A stretch of DNA of 64,000 bases. Origin: Bacteroidaceae bacterium. Its GTDB lineage: Bacteria > Bacteroidota > Bacteroidia > Bacteroidales > Bacteroidaceae. The stretch is from contig JAGCGS010000068.1 of NCBI GenBank assembly GCA_017649485.1, forward strand, positions 1-64,000, read 5' to 3'. The position numbers and the translations under genes were made by a program. Shown piece by piece: positions 1-8,545 of the stretch. Numbering within the stretch: the first letter of the stretch is position 1; the number at the start of each line of letters is the position of its first letter. The notes beneath the pieces are model-generated. The model made no database searches. It had not been told where the DNA came from and was given only the letters and a program-made list of their open reading frames with translations.

Positions 1-225
1 GCAAGGGCGGAATCGGCTTCACTGACCAGGACGCACCGTAATTGTATCAAATCAATAAAATGAAAACTTGACGGTTCGTATATCTCGTTTAATGTACTAA
101 CCTTAACTTCAGACCGCCGGCTGCCACACACAAAAAAACATCAGCGACAAACCGGACGATGCCTGTCCTCTGTCCATCAATATCTCATAGAACTCATTTA
201 CCCCCAAAAAGAGGGAAAGCGGTTA
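1..225. other. Left-edge region without a supported gene
   Basis: No convincing coding region or RNA gene is visible here. An open frame on the + strand runs from the edge to a TAA at 39-41 and could be the last 12 codons of a gene, but so short a piece has no support. If the two leftward promoters at 226-381 are real, this stretch is instead the transcribed leader of a unit lying left of the window. Confidence 0.4.
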
Positions 226-257
226 CAAAAGTACAACAAATAATCGAAACCACCAAG
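226..257 (-). promoter_or_regulatory. Leftward promoter, downstream copy of a tandem pair
   Basis: Read on the minus strand this is CTTG-N20-TACTTTTG, matching the Bacteroidota consensus TTTG-N19-21-TAnnTTTG. The bases just after the -7 box (TAACCGCTTTC) resemble those after the promoter 124 bp upstream (CAGCCGCTTTC), so the two are diverged copies. No gene follows inside the window on this strand. Confidence 0.55.
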
Positions 258-349
258 AAAAAAATCAGAAAATTTTTCGATTATTTTCCTTATATCCTTT
301 TGTTACCATTTCTCTCAAGGAGCACTGCTCTCTTTTACGAAAGCGGCTG

Positions 350-381
350 CAAAGGTAGATACATTTTCGGCATCTACCAAA
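350..381 (-). promoter_or_regulatory. Leftward promoter, upstream copy of a tandem pair
   Basis: Minus strand TTTG-N20-TACCTTTG, a near-perfect Bacteroidota sigma-ABfr promoter. It points left, towards the window edge, with the second copy at 226-257. Tandem strong promoters of this type are known for rRNA operons in the phylum; the downstream unit is not in the window. Confidence 0.6.
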
Positions 382-506
382 TCTTTTGCAAAAAAAATTC
401 AAAATATTTTTCACACCATATTAATATAATTAGCAAAAAACAAAGCATAACCTTAAAAGCAAACATCTTTTGATAAACGTAACAACATAACAAATACGCG
501 AGCTAA

Positions 507-538
507 TTTGGTTTTGTCTTTGTCTTGCTTTATCTTTG
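507..538 (+). promoter_or_regulatory. Promoter of the gltS-like gene
   Basis: TTTG at 507-510, then 20 bp, then TATCTTTG at 531-538. The predicted start of transcription near 545 leaves a leader of about 15 nt before the ATG at 560 and excludes the upstream TTG at 536 as start codon. Confidence 0.75.
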
Positions 539-559
539 CAAAGAAAAAAAACAAAAAAA

Positions 560-1876
560 ATGAATGAATTCACTCCTTGGACACTATTTACCGATGTAGG
601 CATCATTTCCTTATTGCTGTTACTTGGCAAGCTTATTAGGGTAAAATTCGCTTGGGCACAGCGTTATTTCATCCCTCCCAGTCTAATGGCAGGCTTCATG
701 GGCTTGACATTTGGCCCTGGAGGATTAGGTTGGCTACCCTTGTCTGGTAACATGGGAACATACGCCAGCATCCTCATCGCTTTCATCTTTGGATGTCTCC
801 CTTTTGCATCCGAAGCTAAAAGACAAGGTGCAGGCAATCGTGTTAAGCGTATGTGGATTTACTCGCAAACTGGCATGTTGTGGCAATGGGCATTCGGCGC
901 CCTAGTTGGTATCGGAATCTTAAGTGTATTTTGGCCAGTAGAATCATATTTCGGACTATCTCTGCCTAGTGGATTCTGCGGAGGCCATGGTACAGCGGCT
1001 GCTATTGGACAAGCCTTTAATAAGATGGGAGGTGAAGACATGATGACGTTGGCTATGACTTGTGCCACGGTAGGCATACTCAGCTCGGTGTTCATCGGAT
1101 TGACCTTAATCAAATGGGGGACCAAGAAAGGTCACACATCGTTTCTTACCACCTTTGAGGAACTGCCACACGAGTTACGTACCGGTCTGCTCCCCCCAGA
1201 AAAGCGTCGCAGCATGGGTGAATCTTCCACATCTGCTATCTCCATTGACAGTTTGGCTTTCAATTTATCCATCATCGCCATGGTGGCATTGGGAGGTTTT
1301 GGTATCAGCAAAGCCGTATCATTTTTCATGCCACAACTGGAGATGCCTGTTTTCAGTTGTGCTTTCGTTTTTGGTATCCTGGTGCGATTTATTTTTAAAA
1401 AGACAGGTGTTTTGCATTACACATCTCCCCGTATCATAGGGCATCTTAGCAGTGCTTTTACAGATTTCTTAGTGGCTTTTGGCATCTCTGCCATCAAATT
1501 ATCAGTGGTAATGAACTATATTGTACCATTAAGTATATTGCTAGTTAGTGGATTGACAATCACGTTGATATACGTACTGGTTGTAGGTAGATGGCTTATG
1601 AAAAAAGATTGTTGGCTAGAGAAGGCTTTGTTTACCTGGGGATGGTTTACAGGAACGGTAGCTATGGGTATTGCCATGCTCCGAGTGGCTGATCCTGAGC
1701 AAAAGAGTCATTGCATGGAGGACTATGCCCTCGCCTATCTTTTCATTGCCCCTGTGGAAATCTGCCTGATTACATTTGCCCCTGTAGCCTTCGCCAATGG
1801 CTATGGACTCCACTTCGGCCTATTGGCATTGCTTTTAGGAGCTTGCATTATGGGGTATGCCAAATGGAAGCTTTAA
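560..1876 (+). CDS. gltS: Sodium:glutamate symporter (GltS family)
   Basis: Predicted Na+-driven glutamate uptake carrier of the inner membrane, 438 residues, with about ten to twelve hydrophobic segments. Family features visible are the two inverted halves and the conserved glycine-rich stretch SGFCGGHGTAAAIG near residue 140, which corresponds to the re-entrant loop of GltS carriers (GGHGT). The ATG at 560 is chosen because the -7 promoter box overlaps the upstream TTG candidate. It is monocistronic: its own promoter lies just upstream and a strong bidirectional hairpin follows. Family assignment is confident; glutamate as the actual substrate is inferred from the family. Confidence 0.85.
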   Translation: MNEFTPWTLFTDVGIISLLLLLGKLIRVKFAWAQRYFIPPSLMAGFMGLTFGPGGLGWLPLSGNMGTYASILIAFIFGCLPFASEAKRQGAGNRVKRMWIYSQTGMLWQWAFGALVGIGILSVFWPVESYFGLSLPSGFCGGHGTAAAIGQAFNKMGGEDMMTLAMTCATVGILSSVFIGLTLIKWGTKKGHTSFLTTFEELPHELRTGLLPPEKRRSMGESSTSAISIDSLAFNLSIIAMVALGGFGISKAVSFFMPQLEMPVFSCAFVFGILVRFIFKKTGVLHYTSPRIIGHLSSAFTDFLVAFGISAIKLSVVMNYIVPLSILLVSGLTITLIYVLVVGRWLMKKDCWLEKALFTWGWFTGTVAMGIAMLRVADPEQKSHCMEDYALAYLFIAPVEICLITFAPVAFANGYGLHFGLLALLLGACIMGYAKWKL

Positions 1877-1883
1877 TAATCTT

Positions 1884-1930
1884 ACCCTACTGAGCTCCCC
1901 CTCAAAAATACAGGGGGAGCTGGAGTAGGT
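1884..1930. terminator. Bidirectional terminator between gltS and cydB
   Basis: A long inverted repeat, ACCCTACTGAGCTCCCCCT at 1884-1902 against AGGGGGAGCTGGAGTAGGT at 1912-1930, with a 9-nt A-rich loop. It sits between two convergent genes and can stop transcription from both sides. Confidence 0.75.
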
Positions 1931-1936
1931 TAGAAT

Positions 1937-3082
1937 TTAGTATGCATGTTCATCTCTTTGCAGTTCTTCAGGATTGATGGGGCGGCTATCAATTTTACGC
2001 CATGCATAGAAAATGTAAGCCAGAACGAAGGGTACTAACAAGGAGACATAGAACATGGTAGTTAGGGTGAACTCACTGCTGCAACTGTTGGCCAATGTCA
2101 GAGAACTTTGCAAGTCGGCTATACTTGGATAGTAAGCCGTATTGTTGTAGCCAGCTAAGAGCAAGAGAGCTGTAACTGTCAACACGGTGCCTGACCCTGA
2201 GAGCCAGATGCCACGGCGGAAAAAGGGTTTAACCAGTGTTAAGAAGATACCACATAATACCAACACTACGCCAACAATCAAAACAATGGTTACTAATGGC
2301 AAAGCCATGAGGTTGTGCAGGTACTTAAACGTTTCCATATACACTACCCCAGTCTCAGACTTCACAGCAAAGCCCTCCATAATGAGTAAATGCACGAGCC
2401 ATGTAAGGAAGAATGCCAAGAAAAAGATGGTATCAAAACCCAGACTTTTGCGACAACGGCGTTGCAGACTATTGTCGTCAATGTTGTTAATGAAATATAA
2501 TTCGCCCAAGATACGTGCTAAGAACAACACAGCCAAACCCAATATCACATTGAAGATATTCAGGCAAGCATCCAGACCACCAGAAGCATTGCCCCAATAA
2601 CTAATGACAGGAGCCATAGAGTTGGTGATGTTGCCCTTATCCACAAAGAAGTTTGAGCCTGTGAAGAATGTAGATACGGCTGCACCCAAGAGGATGGGAG
2701 CCAGTACACCATTAATAATTAAGAACCAGCGGTAAGTGTTTTTGCCAAGCAGATTGCCCAGTTTTGACTGGAACTCATAACTGACGGCCTGAACCACAAA
2801 AGTAAACAGTATCAGCATCCAAACCCAATAAGCACCTCCAAAACTTGTACTGTAGAACAATGGAAATGATGCGAAGAATGCTCCACCGAACGTAACGAGT
2901 GTGGTAAAAGTAAACTCCCACTTGCGTCCTGTTGAATTAATCATCATCTGTCGCTGTGTCTCATCTTTTGGAAGATTGAGCAGCAAAGAGTTGCCTCCCT
3001 GCACGAAAAGTAGGAAGACGAGGAGGCCGCCGAGCAATGATACAACGAACCACCAATATTGTTGTAAGAATTCGTAACTCAT
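1937..3082 (-). CDS. cydB: Cytochrome bd ubiquinol oxidase subunit II (CydB)
   Basis: Second subunit of the cytochrome bd quinol:oxygen oxidoreductase, an inner-membrane enzyme that reduces O2 at very low concentration and lets anaerobes such as Bacteroides survive and use trace oxygen. 381 residues with eight or nine hydrophobic segments. The N-terminus MSYEFLQQYWWFVVSLLGGL is typical of Bacteroidota CydB. An upstream in-frame TTG at 3091 is rejected in favour of the ATG at 3082. The gene lies 30 nt downstream of cydA in the order DUF4492-cydA-cydB and ends at a strong terminator. Confidence 0.95.
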   Translation of the reverse strand: MSYEFLQQYWWFVVSLLGGLLVFLLFVQGGNSLLLNLPKDETQRQMMINSTGRKWEFTFTTLVTFGGAFFASFPLFYSTSFGGAYWVWMLILFTFVVQAVSYEFQSKLGNLLGKNTYRWFLIINGVLAPILLGAAVSTFFTGSNFFVDKGNITNSMAPVISYWGNASGGLDACLNIFNVILGLAVLFLARILGELYFINNIDDNSLQRRCRKSLGFDTIFFLAFFLTWLVHLLIMEGFAVKSETGVVYMETFKYLHNLMALPLVTIVLIVGVVLVLCGIFLTLVKPFFRRGIWLSGSGTVLTVTALLLLAGYNNTAYYPSIADLQSSLTLANSCSSEFTLTTMFYVSLLVPFVLAYIFYAWRKIDSRPINPEELQRDEHAY

Positions 3083-3112
3083 AGTATTCAAATAATTATT
3101 TACAATAAACGA

Positions 3113-4672
3113 TTAAGCTACCTCTTCTAAATCTGGTCCTTTCTTGATGGCCTTCAGCATAATACCGATTTCTGCTATCAGCAGGATGGTAAAGAGAGCC
3201 AGGAAGATGAAGAAAGTGAGCTGAACACTGCCGGTAGTGACTTGAGATATAGCCACATTCGTAGGCATCATGTCTTGAATTACCCACGGCTGACGCCCGA
3301 CTTCAGCCACAGCCCAACCAGCCTGTCCTGCCAAATAGCCCAATGGGATGGTGAGGATAGCCACCCAATGCAGCCATTTCATCTGGGAAACATCTTTCTT
3401 ATAAACCAGATAGAGTACCAGCATGAAGAACACGATGAAATAGCCGCCCAACATCACCATGATGCGGAACATATAGAACGTCAAAGCCACAGGAGGAACC
3501 ACATCGTTCACTTCTTTGATATGCCCATAGCCAAAGTAAGGCATGTTTTCACGTAATACACCAGCCTGTACTTTTGCCTCTGGCTCATTACCCTCAGCAC
3601 GTGCCTGGCGATAAGCTGCAAAAGCAGCAATGGCCAGCTTTCCCCTGTTAATCTTCTCTTGAACAGACAAAGCCGTTGTGCCATCCTTCAACTGATAACC
3701 GCCTTCCAATAAGTCATTGATACCTGGCACAAAAGAATTGATGTCTCGATCTGCCAACAATGAAAGCATATAAGGTATCTTAATTTCAAACAGATAAGGT
3801 TCAACACCATCTTGTGGCGTTTTTTTGGCAGGGTTTAATAAAGCAATGGCAGTAAGACCCGCTCCACTCTCACCTTGATACAGACCTTCCATAGCCGCCA
3901 GTTTCATGGGCTGATACTGAGCTACCTGATGGCCAGACTCATCTCCTGTAAAAGCCACCATCAAAGAAGAGAACAGACCTACGATGGCACCCACCTTGAT
4001 GCTCTGTAAAGCGAACCTTTTCTGACGGTTTTTCAACAAATACCAGCACCCGACACCTACAACAAAGATGGCACCTAACACCCAGCCAGACAATACAGTA
4101 TGAAAGAATTTGGATACAGCAAATGGTGAGAGAGCCACTTCCGAAAAGCTGATCATCTCATTACGGGCTGTATCTGGATTGAACTCCATACCTACAGGAT
4201 GTTGCATCCACGAGTTAGCCACCAAAATCCACCAAGCAGAAATGGTGGCACCGGCACCAGTGAGCCATGTAGAAGCCAAGTGGAAACCTTTGCTTACCTT
4301 CTCCCATCCAAAGAACATCACCGCCACAAAAGTACTTTCCATGAAGAAAGCCACGATGCCCTCGATGGCTAAAGGAGCACCAAAGATATCGCCCACAAAC
4401 CAACTGTAGTTACTCCAATTGGTACCAAACTCGAACTCCAGGATTAAGCCCGTGGCAACACCTACGGCAAAGTTAATGCCAAACAACTTCATCCAGAACT
4501 TAGCGGTGCGTTGCCAAAACTCATCGCCAGAACGATAGTAGAGGGTTTCCATCACCCCCATTACCACGGCCAAGCCGAGGGTTAGAGGAACGAATACCCA
4601 ATGATAGATGGCAGTCAAGGCGAATTGCGCCCTCGACCAATCAATCAATGAAGAGTCAATGTTTTCAATCAT
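3113..4672 (-). CDS. cydA: Cytochrome bd ubiquinol oxidase subunit I (CydA)
   Basis: Haem-carrying, quinol-oxidising subunit of cytochrome bd, 519 residues, polytopic inner-membrane protein. Visible signatures: the early His in IYHWVFVPLTLGLA (haem b595 ligand position), KFFHTVLSGW (haem b558 His), the Q-loop GDESGHQVAQYQPMKLAAMEG with the invariant GxxxQ.QP.K pattern, MFRIMVMLG (Met ligand region) and EVGRQPW near the C-terminus. Between the Q-loop and the next helix lies a long insert typical of Bacteroidota CydA. Spacing to DUF4492 upstream is 12 nt, so the genes are co-transcribed. Confidence 0.96.
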   Translation of the reverse strand: MIENIDSSLIDWSRAQFALTAIYHWVFVPLTLGLAVVMGVMETLYYRSGDEFWQRTAKFWMKLFGINFAVGVATGLILEFEFGTNWSNYSWFVGDIFGAPLAIEGIVAFFMESTFVAVMFFGWEKVSKGFHLASTWLTGAGATISAWWILVANSWMQHPVGMEFNPDTARNEMISFSEVALSPFAVSKFFHTVLSGWVLGAIFVVGVGCWYLLKNRQKRFALQSIKVGAIVGLFSSLMVAFTGDESGHQVAQYQPMKLAAMEGLYQGESGAGLTAIALLNPAKKTPQDGVEPYLFEIKIPYMLSLLADRDINSFVPGINDLLEGGYQLKDGTTALSVQEKINRGKLAIAAFAAYRQARAEGNEPEAKVQAGVLRENMPYFGYGHIKEVNDVVPPVALTFYMFRIMVMLGGYFIVFFMLVLYLVYKKDVSQMKWLHWVAILTIPLGYLAGQAGWAVAEVGRQPWVIQDMMPTNVAISQVTTGSVQLTFFIFLALFTILLIAEIGIMLKAIKKGPDLEEVA

Positions 4673-4684
4673 AGTTATTTTAAT

Positions 4685-4903
4685 TTAAGGTAATCTGTTA
4701 ATAATTTGTGAACTTACGTAGTCATCTTTCTGGCTCTCGTCATCCGTCACAGAATTGAGAAAGTTGGGAAAGAAGAAAATGCGGAGGATGAAGAACATGA
4801 TGAAGAGCTTGATAAGTATCAACAGCCAAAGTGTCTTACCGATAGTCATACTCTTGAATCCATCTACATAGAAACGCCATATTTTAATAACCACATTTTT
4901 CAT
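4685..4903 (-). CDS. DUF4492 small membrane protein, first gene of the cyd operon
   Basis: A 72-residue protein with one strong hydrophobic segment (TLWLLILIKLFIMFFILRIF, about residues 24-43) preceded by a basic, aromatic N-terminus. It matches the DUF4492 family, which in Bacteroidota and Campylobacterota sits directly upstream of cydA. By position and size it may be a small accessory subunit or assembly factor of cytochrome bd, like CydX/CydS elsewhere; that role is inference. No clear TAnnTTTG promoter was found upstream. Confidence 0.8.
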   Translation of the reverse strand: MKNVVIKIWRFYVDGFKSMTIGKTLWLLILIKLFIMFFILRIFFFPNFLNSVTDDESQKDDYVSSQIINRLP

Positions 4904-4970
4904 ACTCGTATTTAAAATAAATATGGTATTGACCCCACTAAGTTAAGAAGTTTTTTTTCAATAAGCAAGA

Positions 4971-5000
4971 TTTGTCGATAAAAATTGCCTGTTTGTCGAT
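4971..5000 (+). promoter_or_regulatory. Candidate LytTR operator: direct repeat TTTGTCGAT x2
   Basis: TTTGTCGAT occurs at 4971-4979 and again at 4992-5000, a 9-bp perfect direct repeat with a 12-bp spacer (21-bp period). This is the geometry known for LytTR-domain regulators such as AgrA, which bind two 9-bp direct repeats on one face of the helix. The proximal copy ends 28 bp before the TACCTTTG -7 box of the efflux operon, which itself encodes a LytTR regulator at 10881-11615. Confidence 0.6.
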
Positions 5001-5004
5001 TTTT

Positions 5005-5036
5005 GTTGTAAGGAAAACACATTCAGCATACCTTTG
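5005..5036 (+). promoter_or_regulatory. Promoter of the efflux / two-component operon
   Basis: GTTG at 5005-5008, 20 bp, TACCTTTG at 5029-5036. The start of transcription near 5043 excludes the long in-frame upstream extension of the TolC-like gene and fixes the ATG at 5074. Confidence 0.75.
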
Positions 5037-5073
5037 CAGCAAAAAAATAACGAAAACAAAAGATTTCAGAGAT

Positions 5074-6483
5074 ATGAAGACAAAAAGATTATTAGGATTA
5101 CTGATTCTCGGCATGGGTTGCTCAGTCAGCCTGATGGCACAGGATGGCATTGCTCCACGCCAGGAAGCTTGGTCAACAGACACAACGAGAGTAGCTACAC
5201 CTCAGCCTGACCAATGGACGTTGCAAAACTGTATTGACTATGCATTGCAACAAAACATTACAATTCAACAGAACAGACTGCAGGCTGCAAGTGCAGACAT
5301 TGATGTTCAGAACGCCAAAGCAGACTTCTTGCCAAGTGTATCTGCAAGTGTAAACCAAAACGTTAGCTATCGTCCAAACGCTCAAACCACTATGATGGTG
5401 ATGGGATCTGAGGTTAAGACCTCGAATAACAAAACCTCCTACAACGGCAGCTATGGATTAAGTGCTAACTGGACAGTTTTCAATGGGAAAAGAATAAACA
5501 CGCTGAAGCAGCAAAAATTGAACAGCGAAGCAGCAGATTTGGACGTAGCGCAGAGTGAGAATAACATCATTCAGCAGATTACCCAGATTTATATTCAAAT
5601 TCTGTATGCTGCAGAGTCCATCAAGGTGAATGAAGCAAATTTAGCTGTCAGTGAAGCCAACGCTGATCGTGGCAAACAATTGTTTGAAGCTGGTAGTTCA
5701 TCAAAAGCCGACTATGCACAGTTAGAGTCACAGGTTAGTCAAGACAGGTATCAGCTAGTGAATTCTCAGGCACAGCTACAGAATTACAAATTACAGCTGA
5801 AGCAACTGTTAGAGATTGAGGGTGAGGAGGAGATGAACCTCTACTTGCCATCATTGAGTGACGAAGATGTACTGATACCACTGCCATCAAAGACCGATGT
5901 GTATAACGCAGCTTTGGCTATCCGTCCAGAGATTCAATCCAGCAAATTGGATGTAGAGGCTGCAGACCTAAGCATCAAGGTAGCAAAAGCAGGTTACCTG
6001 CCTACTGTCAGCCTGAATGGTCAGATCAACAGTAACAATATGAACGGTTCCGGTAAGGGCTTTGGTACACAAATCTCCGACAACTGGAGCAACTCCATCG
6101 GCGTTTCCGTTAGCATTCCAATCTACGACAAACGTCAGACAAAAAGTCAGGTGCAAAAAGCACGCATCCAGAAGCAAAATTCAGAACTGAGTCTGCAGAG
6201 TCAGCAGAAGACATTATATAGCAACATTGAAGGTCTGTGGCTCGACGCCAACACAGCACAACAACAATATATCGCAGCTAAGGATCAACTGAACAGTGCA
6301 CAGACAAGTTTCGACTTGGTACAGGAACAGTTTAACCTGGGCATGAAGAATACTGTGGAATTGTTGCGTGAACAGACTACCCTGTTAAGTGCACAGAATT
6401 CATTGCTGCAAGCTAAGTATATGGCCATTATGAACCAGCAGTTGCTGAGGTTCTATGGTGGAGAGTCAATAATTATTGATTGA
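5074..6483 (+). CDS. TolC-family outer membrane efflux protein
   Basis: Outer-membrane channel component of a tripartite efflux pump, 469 residues. N-terminal signal peptide MKTKRLLGLLILGMGCSVSLMA, cleaved about residue 22, then two copies of the outer membrane efflux repeat (about 45-250 and 260-460) with the typical long amphipathic helices rich in Q, A and N, such as LQNCIDYALQQNITIQQNRL at the start of the first repeat. The start is set by the promoter -7 box at 5029-5036. It is the first gene of the operon TolC-adaptor-ABC ATPase-permease-LytS-LytTR, so the pump is probably controlled by the operon's own sensor. Substrate unknown. Confidence 0.9.
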   Translation: MKTKRLLGLLILGMGCSVSLMAQDGIAPRQEAWSTDTTRVATPQPDQWTLQNCIDYALQQNITIQQNRLQAASADIDVQNAKADFLPSVSASVNQNVSYRPNAQTTMMVMGSEVKTSNNKTSYNGSYGLSANWTVFNGKRINTLKQQKLNSEAADLDVAQSENNIIQQITQIYIQILYAAESIKVNEANLAVSEANADRGKQLFEAGSSSKADYAQLESQVSQDRYQLVNSQAQLQNYKLQLKQLLEIEGEEEMNLYLPSLSDEDVLIPLPSKTDVYNAALAIRPEIQSSKLDVEAADLSIKVAKAGYLPTVSLNGQINSNNMNGSGKGFGTQISDNWSNSIGVSVSIPIYDKRQTKSQVQKARIQKQNSELSLQSQQKTLYSNIEGLWLDANTAQQQYIAAKDQLNSAQTSFDLVQEQFNLGMKNTVELLREQTTLLSAQNSLLQAKYMAIMNQQLLRFYGGESIIID

Positions 6484-6539
6484 ACATTGATTATAGAATC
6501 ATTGAAGATTAAGAATATAAAAGTAAAAAATATACCATT

Positions 6540-7724
6540 ATGAAAAAGAAAACAATTATTTGGGCAGTAGTAGCTGTTGTGGCATTACTAATTATCGGTT
6601 CCTGGCTCTTTGGCGGGAAGTCTGAGACAATGAAAATGCACGTGGTAACAGCTCCGGCAACCAGGGGAAATGTTTCTGAGTCAATTAGTGCTACAGGCAC
6701 CATTGAGCCAGTAACCCAGGTAGAAGTAGGTACACAGGTTAGTGGCATCATTGACCGTATCTATGTAGATTATAACTCAGTGGTAAAGAAGGGCGAGCTG
6801 ATAGCCGAAATGGACAAAGTTACCTTGTTGAGCGACCTAAACTCTTCACAGGCTAATTACAACGGTTCAAAAGCAAACTATGAGTATCAGGAAAAACTCT
6901 ATAACCGCAACAAATTATTGCATGACAAGCAGTTGATAAGCGATCAGGAGTATGACCAGAGCTTATATAATTACGAAAATGCTAAAGCTCAGTTCGCACA
7001 AAGCACAGCTAATCTGGCAAAGGCTCAGCGCAACCTTTCATACGCTACCATCTACTCACCTATCGATGGTGTGGTAATCAATAAGGCTGTGGAAGAGGGT
7101 CAGACTGTGGCAGCTGGTTTCAACACTCCTACCCTATTTAACATCGCTGCCGACCTGACTCAGATGCGTGTGATTGCCGATGTGGATGAAGCTGATATAG
7201 GTGGTATCATGGAAGGTCTCCGTGCGACTTTCACCGTGGATGCTTATCCAGATGAGACTTTTGAAGGTACTGTAGTACAGGTTCGTTTAGGAGAGAAGAG
7301 TGGTACTACTACCAGCAGCTCAGTGGTTACTTACGAGGTTGTCATCAATGCGCCAAACAATGACTTGAAACTGAAGCCAAGGCTGACAGCTACCGTTACC
7401 ATCTATAAGCAGGAAAAGAGCAACGTAATAGTAGTTCCAAGCCGAGCACTACGCTTCACACCAACTCCAGCGATGGGTGCAACCCAGATTAATGATGTTG
7501 ATGCTCCTCAGAAAGTATGGACCAAGGAAGGTAACGTATATACTGCACATGCGGTAAAAGTTGGTCTTACCGGCAACAGTATGACAGAGGTAGAAGGTAT
7601 CAGCGAAGGCACAGAGATAGTGGTTGATGCCACTTCAACATTCCGTGAGAATGGCATGATGAATCGTATGGGTCCTGGCGGTGGTCCTGGCGGTCCTGGC
7701 GGAGGCCCTGGCGGTCCTATGTAA
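6540..7724 (+). CDS. Efflux periplasmic adaptor (HlyD/MacA-type membrane fusion protein)
   Basis: Periplasmic adaptor linking the inner-membrane MacB-like transporter to the TolC-like channel, 394 residues. It has one N-terminal anchor segment (IIWAVVAVVALLIIGSWLFG, residues 5-24), a lipoyl/barrel-sandwich domain split around a coiled-coil hairpin (about 75-175, YNGSKANYEYQEKLYNRNK region), the conserved second lipoyl half (TIYSPIDGVVINKAVEEGQTV), then a beta-barrel domain. The C-terminus is an unusual Gly/Pro/Met tail (MNRMGPGGGPGGPGGGPGGPM) not part of the core family. The gap to the upstream gene is 56 nt. Confidence 0.9.
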   Translation: MKKKTIIWAVVAVVALLIIGSWLFGGKSETMKMHVVTAPATRGNVSESISATGTIEPVTQVEVGTQVSGIIDRIYVDYNSVVKKGELIAEMDKVTLLSDLNSSQANYNGSKANYEYQEKLYNRNKLLHDKQLISDQEYDQSLYNYENAKAQFAQSTANLAKAQRNLSYATIYSPIDGVVINKAVEEGQTVAAGFNTPTLFNIAADLTQMRVIADVDEADIGGIMEGLRATFTVDAYPDETFEGTVVQVRLGEKSGTTTSSSVVTYEVVINAPNNDLKLKPRLTATVTIYKQEKSNVIVVPSRALRFTPTPAMGATQINDVDAPQKVWTKEGNVYTAHAVKVGLTGNSMTEVEGISEGTEIVVDATSTFRENGMMNRMGPGGGPGGPGGGPGGPM

Positions 7725-7749
7725 TGCATTGACCTTTGAGCTTCGCTCC

Positions 7750-7785
7750 ATTGAAGATTGAAAATTGAAAATTGAAGATTGAGAA
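7750..7785 (+). repeat. A/T-rich spacer repeat of ATTGAA/GATTGAA units
   Basis: The gap before the ATPase gene consists of ATTGAAGATTGAAAATTGAA-type units. The same spacer family reappears inside the ccsA coding region at 31944-31971, and related runs occur before 6540 and 60971. Confidence 0.6.
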
Positions 7786-7787
7786 TT

Positions 7788-8534
7788 ATGGCAAAACCAG
7801 TAATAGAATTACAGAATGTAAAACGCAAGTTCATTGTGGGTGATGAAGTGGTGAAAGCCTTACGAGGTGTAAGCTTCACCATCAACGAAGGTGAATTTGT
7901 AACTATCATGGGATCGTCAGGTTCAGGTAAGTCAACTTTACTGAATACATTAGGTTGTCTCGACACCCCAACCAGTGGCGAGTACATCCTCGACGGAACA
8001 CCTGTGAGAATGATGTCAAGAAACCAACGTGCCATTCTGCGCAACCGCAAGATTGGGTTTGTATTCCAAAACTACAACCTGCTTGCCAAGACTACAGCAG
8101 TGGAAAATGTTGAGTTGCCTTTGATGTACAACGCATCTGTATCAGCCTCAGAACGTCGCCGTCGTGCCATCGAGGCATTGAAGGCAGTGGGTTTGGGAGA
8201 CCGTCTGGAGCATAAGTCAAACCAGATGTCTGGCGGTCAGATGCAACGTGTAGCCATTGCACGTGCCCTGGTTAACAATCCTGCCGTGATATTAGCCGAC
8301 GAAGCAACAGGTAACCTGGATACACGTACTTCTTTTGAAATTTTGGTTCTCTTCCAGAAGCTACATGCCGAAGGACGCACCATTATCTTTGTGACTCATA
8401 ACCCTGAGATTGCACAATATAGCAGTCGTACCATTACCCTGCGAGACGGCAAGATCAAGGATGATGTTTTGAACAACAATATTTTAAATGCTGCTGAAAC
8501 ATTGGCTTCATTGCCAATTCCAGAAGAGGTATAA
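7788..8534 (+). CDS. ABC transporter ATP-binding protein (MacB/LolD type)
   Basis: Cytoplasmic ATPase subunit of the efflux pump, 248 residues. Walker [10 protein letters not shown] near residue 43, Q-loop in [10 protein letters not shown], signature [15 protein letters not shown], Walker [13 protein letters not shown], and H-loop FVTHN. The sequence pattern belongs to the LolD/MacB/FtsE group that works with FtsX-fold permeases. The ATG at 7788 is used; an in-frame TTG nine bases upstream lies in the repetitive spacer. The permease follows 11 nt downstream. In some species ATPase and permease are one MacB chain; here they are split. Confidence 0.93.
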   Translation: MAKPVIELQNVKRKFIVGDEVVKALRGVSFTINEGEFVTIMGSSGSGKSTLLNTLGCLDTPTSGEYILDGTPVRMMSRNQRAILRNRKIGFVFQNYNLLAKTTAVENVELPLMYNASVSASERRRRAIEALKAVGLGDRLEHKSNQMSGGQMQRVAIARALVNNPAVILADEATGNLDTRTSFEILVLFQKLHAEGRTIIFVTHNPEIAQYSSRTITLRDGKIKDDVLNNNILNAAETLASLPIPEEV

Positions 8535-8545
8535 AAATAAGTATT

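Noticed and set aside
159-473. 104-codon ORF near the left edge
   Set aside because: Composition is A/T-rich and unlike neighbouring genes, no RBS, and it runs antiparallel across two good leftward promoters.
1616-1813. Minus-strand ORFs within gltS, nifJ, vgrG and other long genes
   Set aside because: They are shadows of strongly coding frames, without promoters or RBS of their own.
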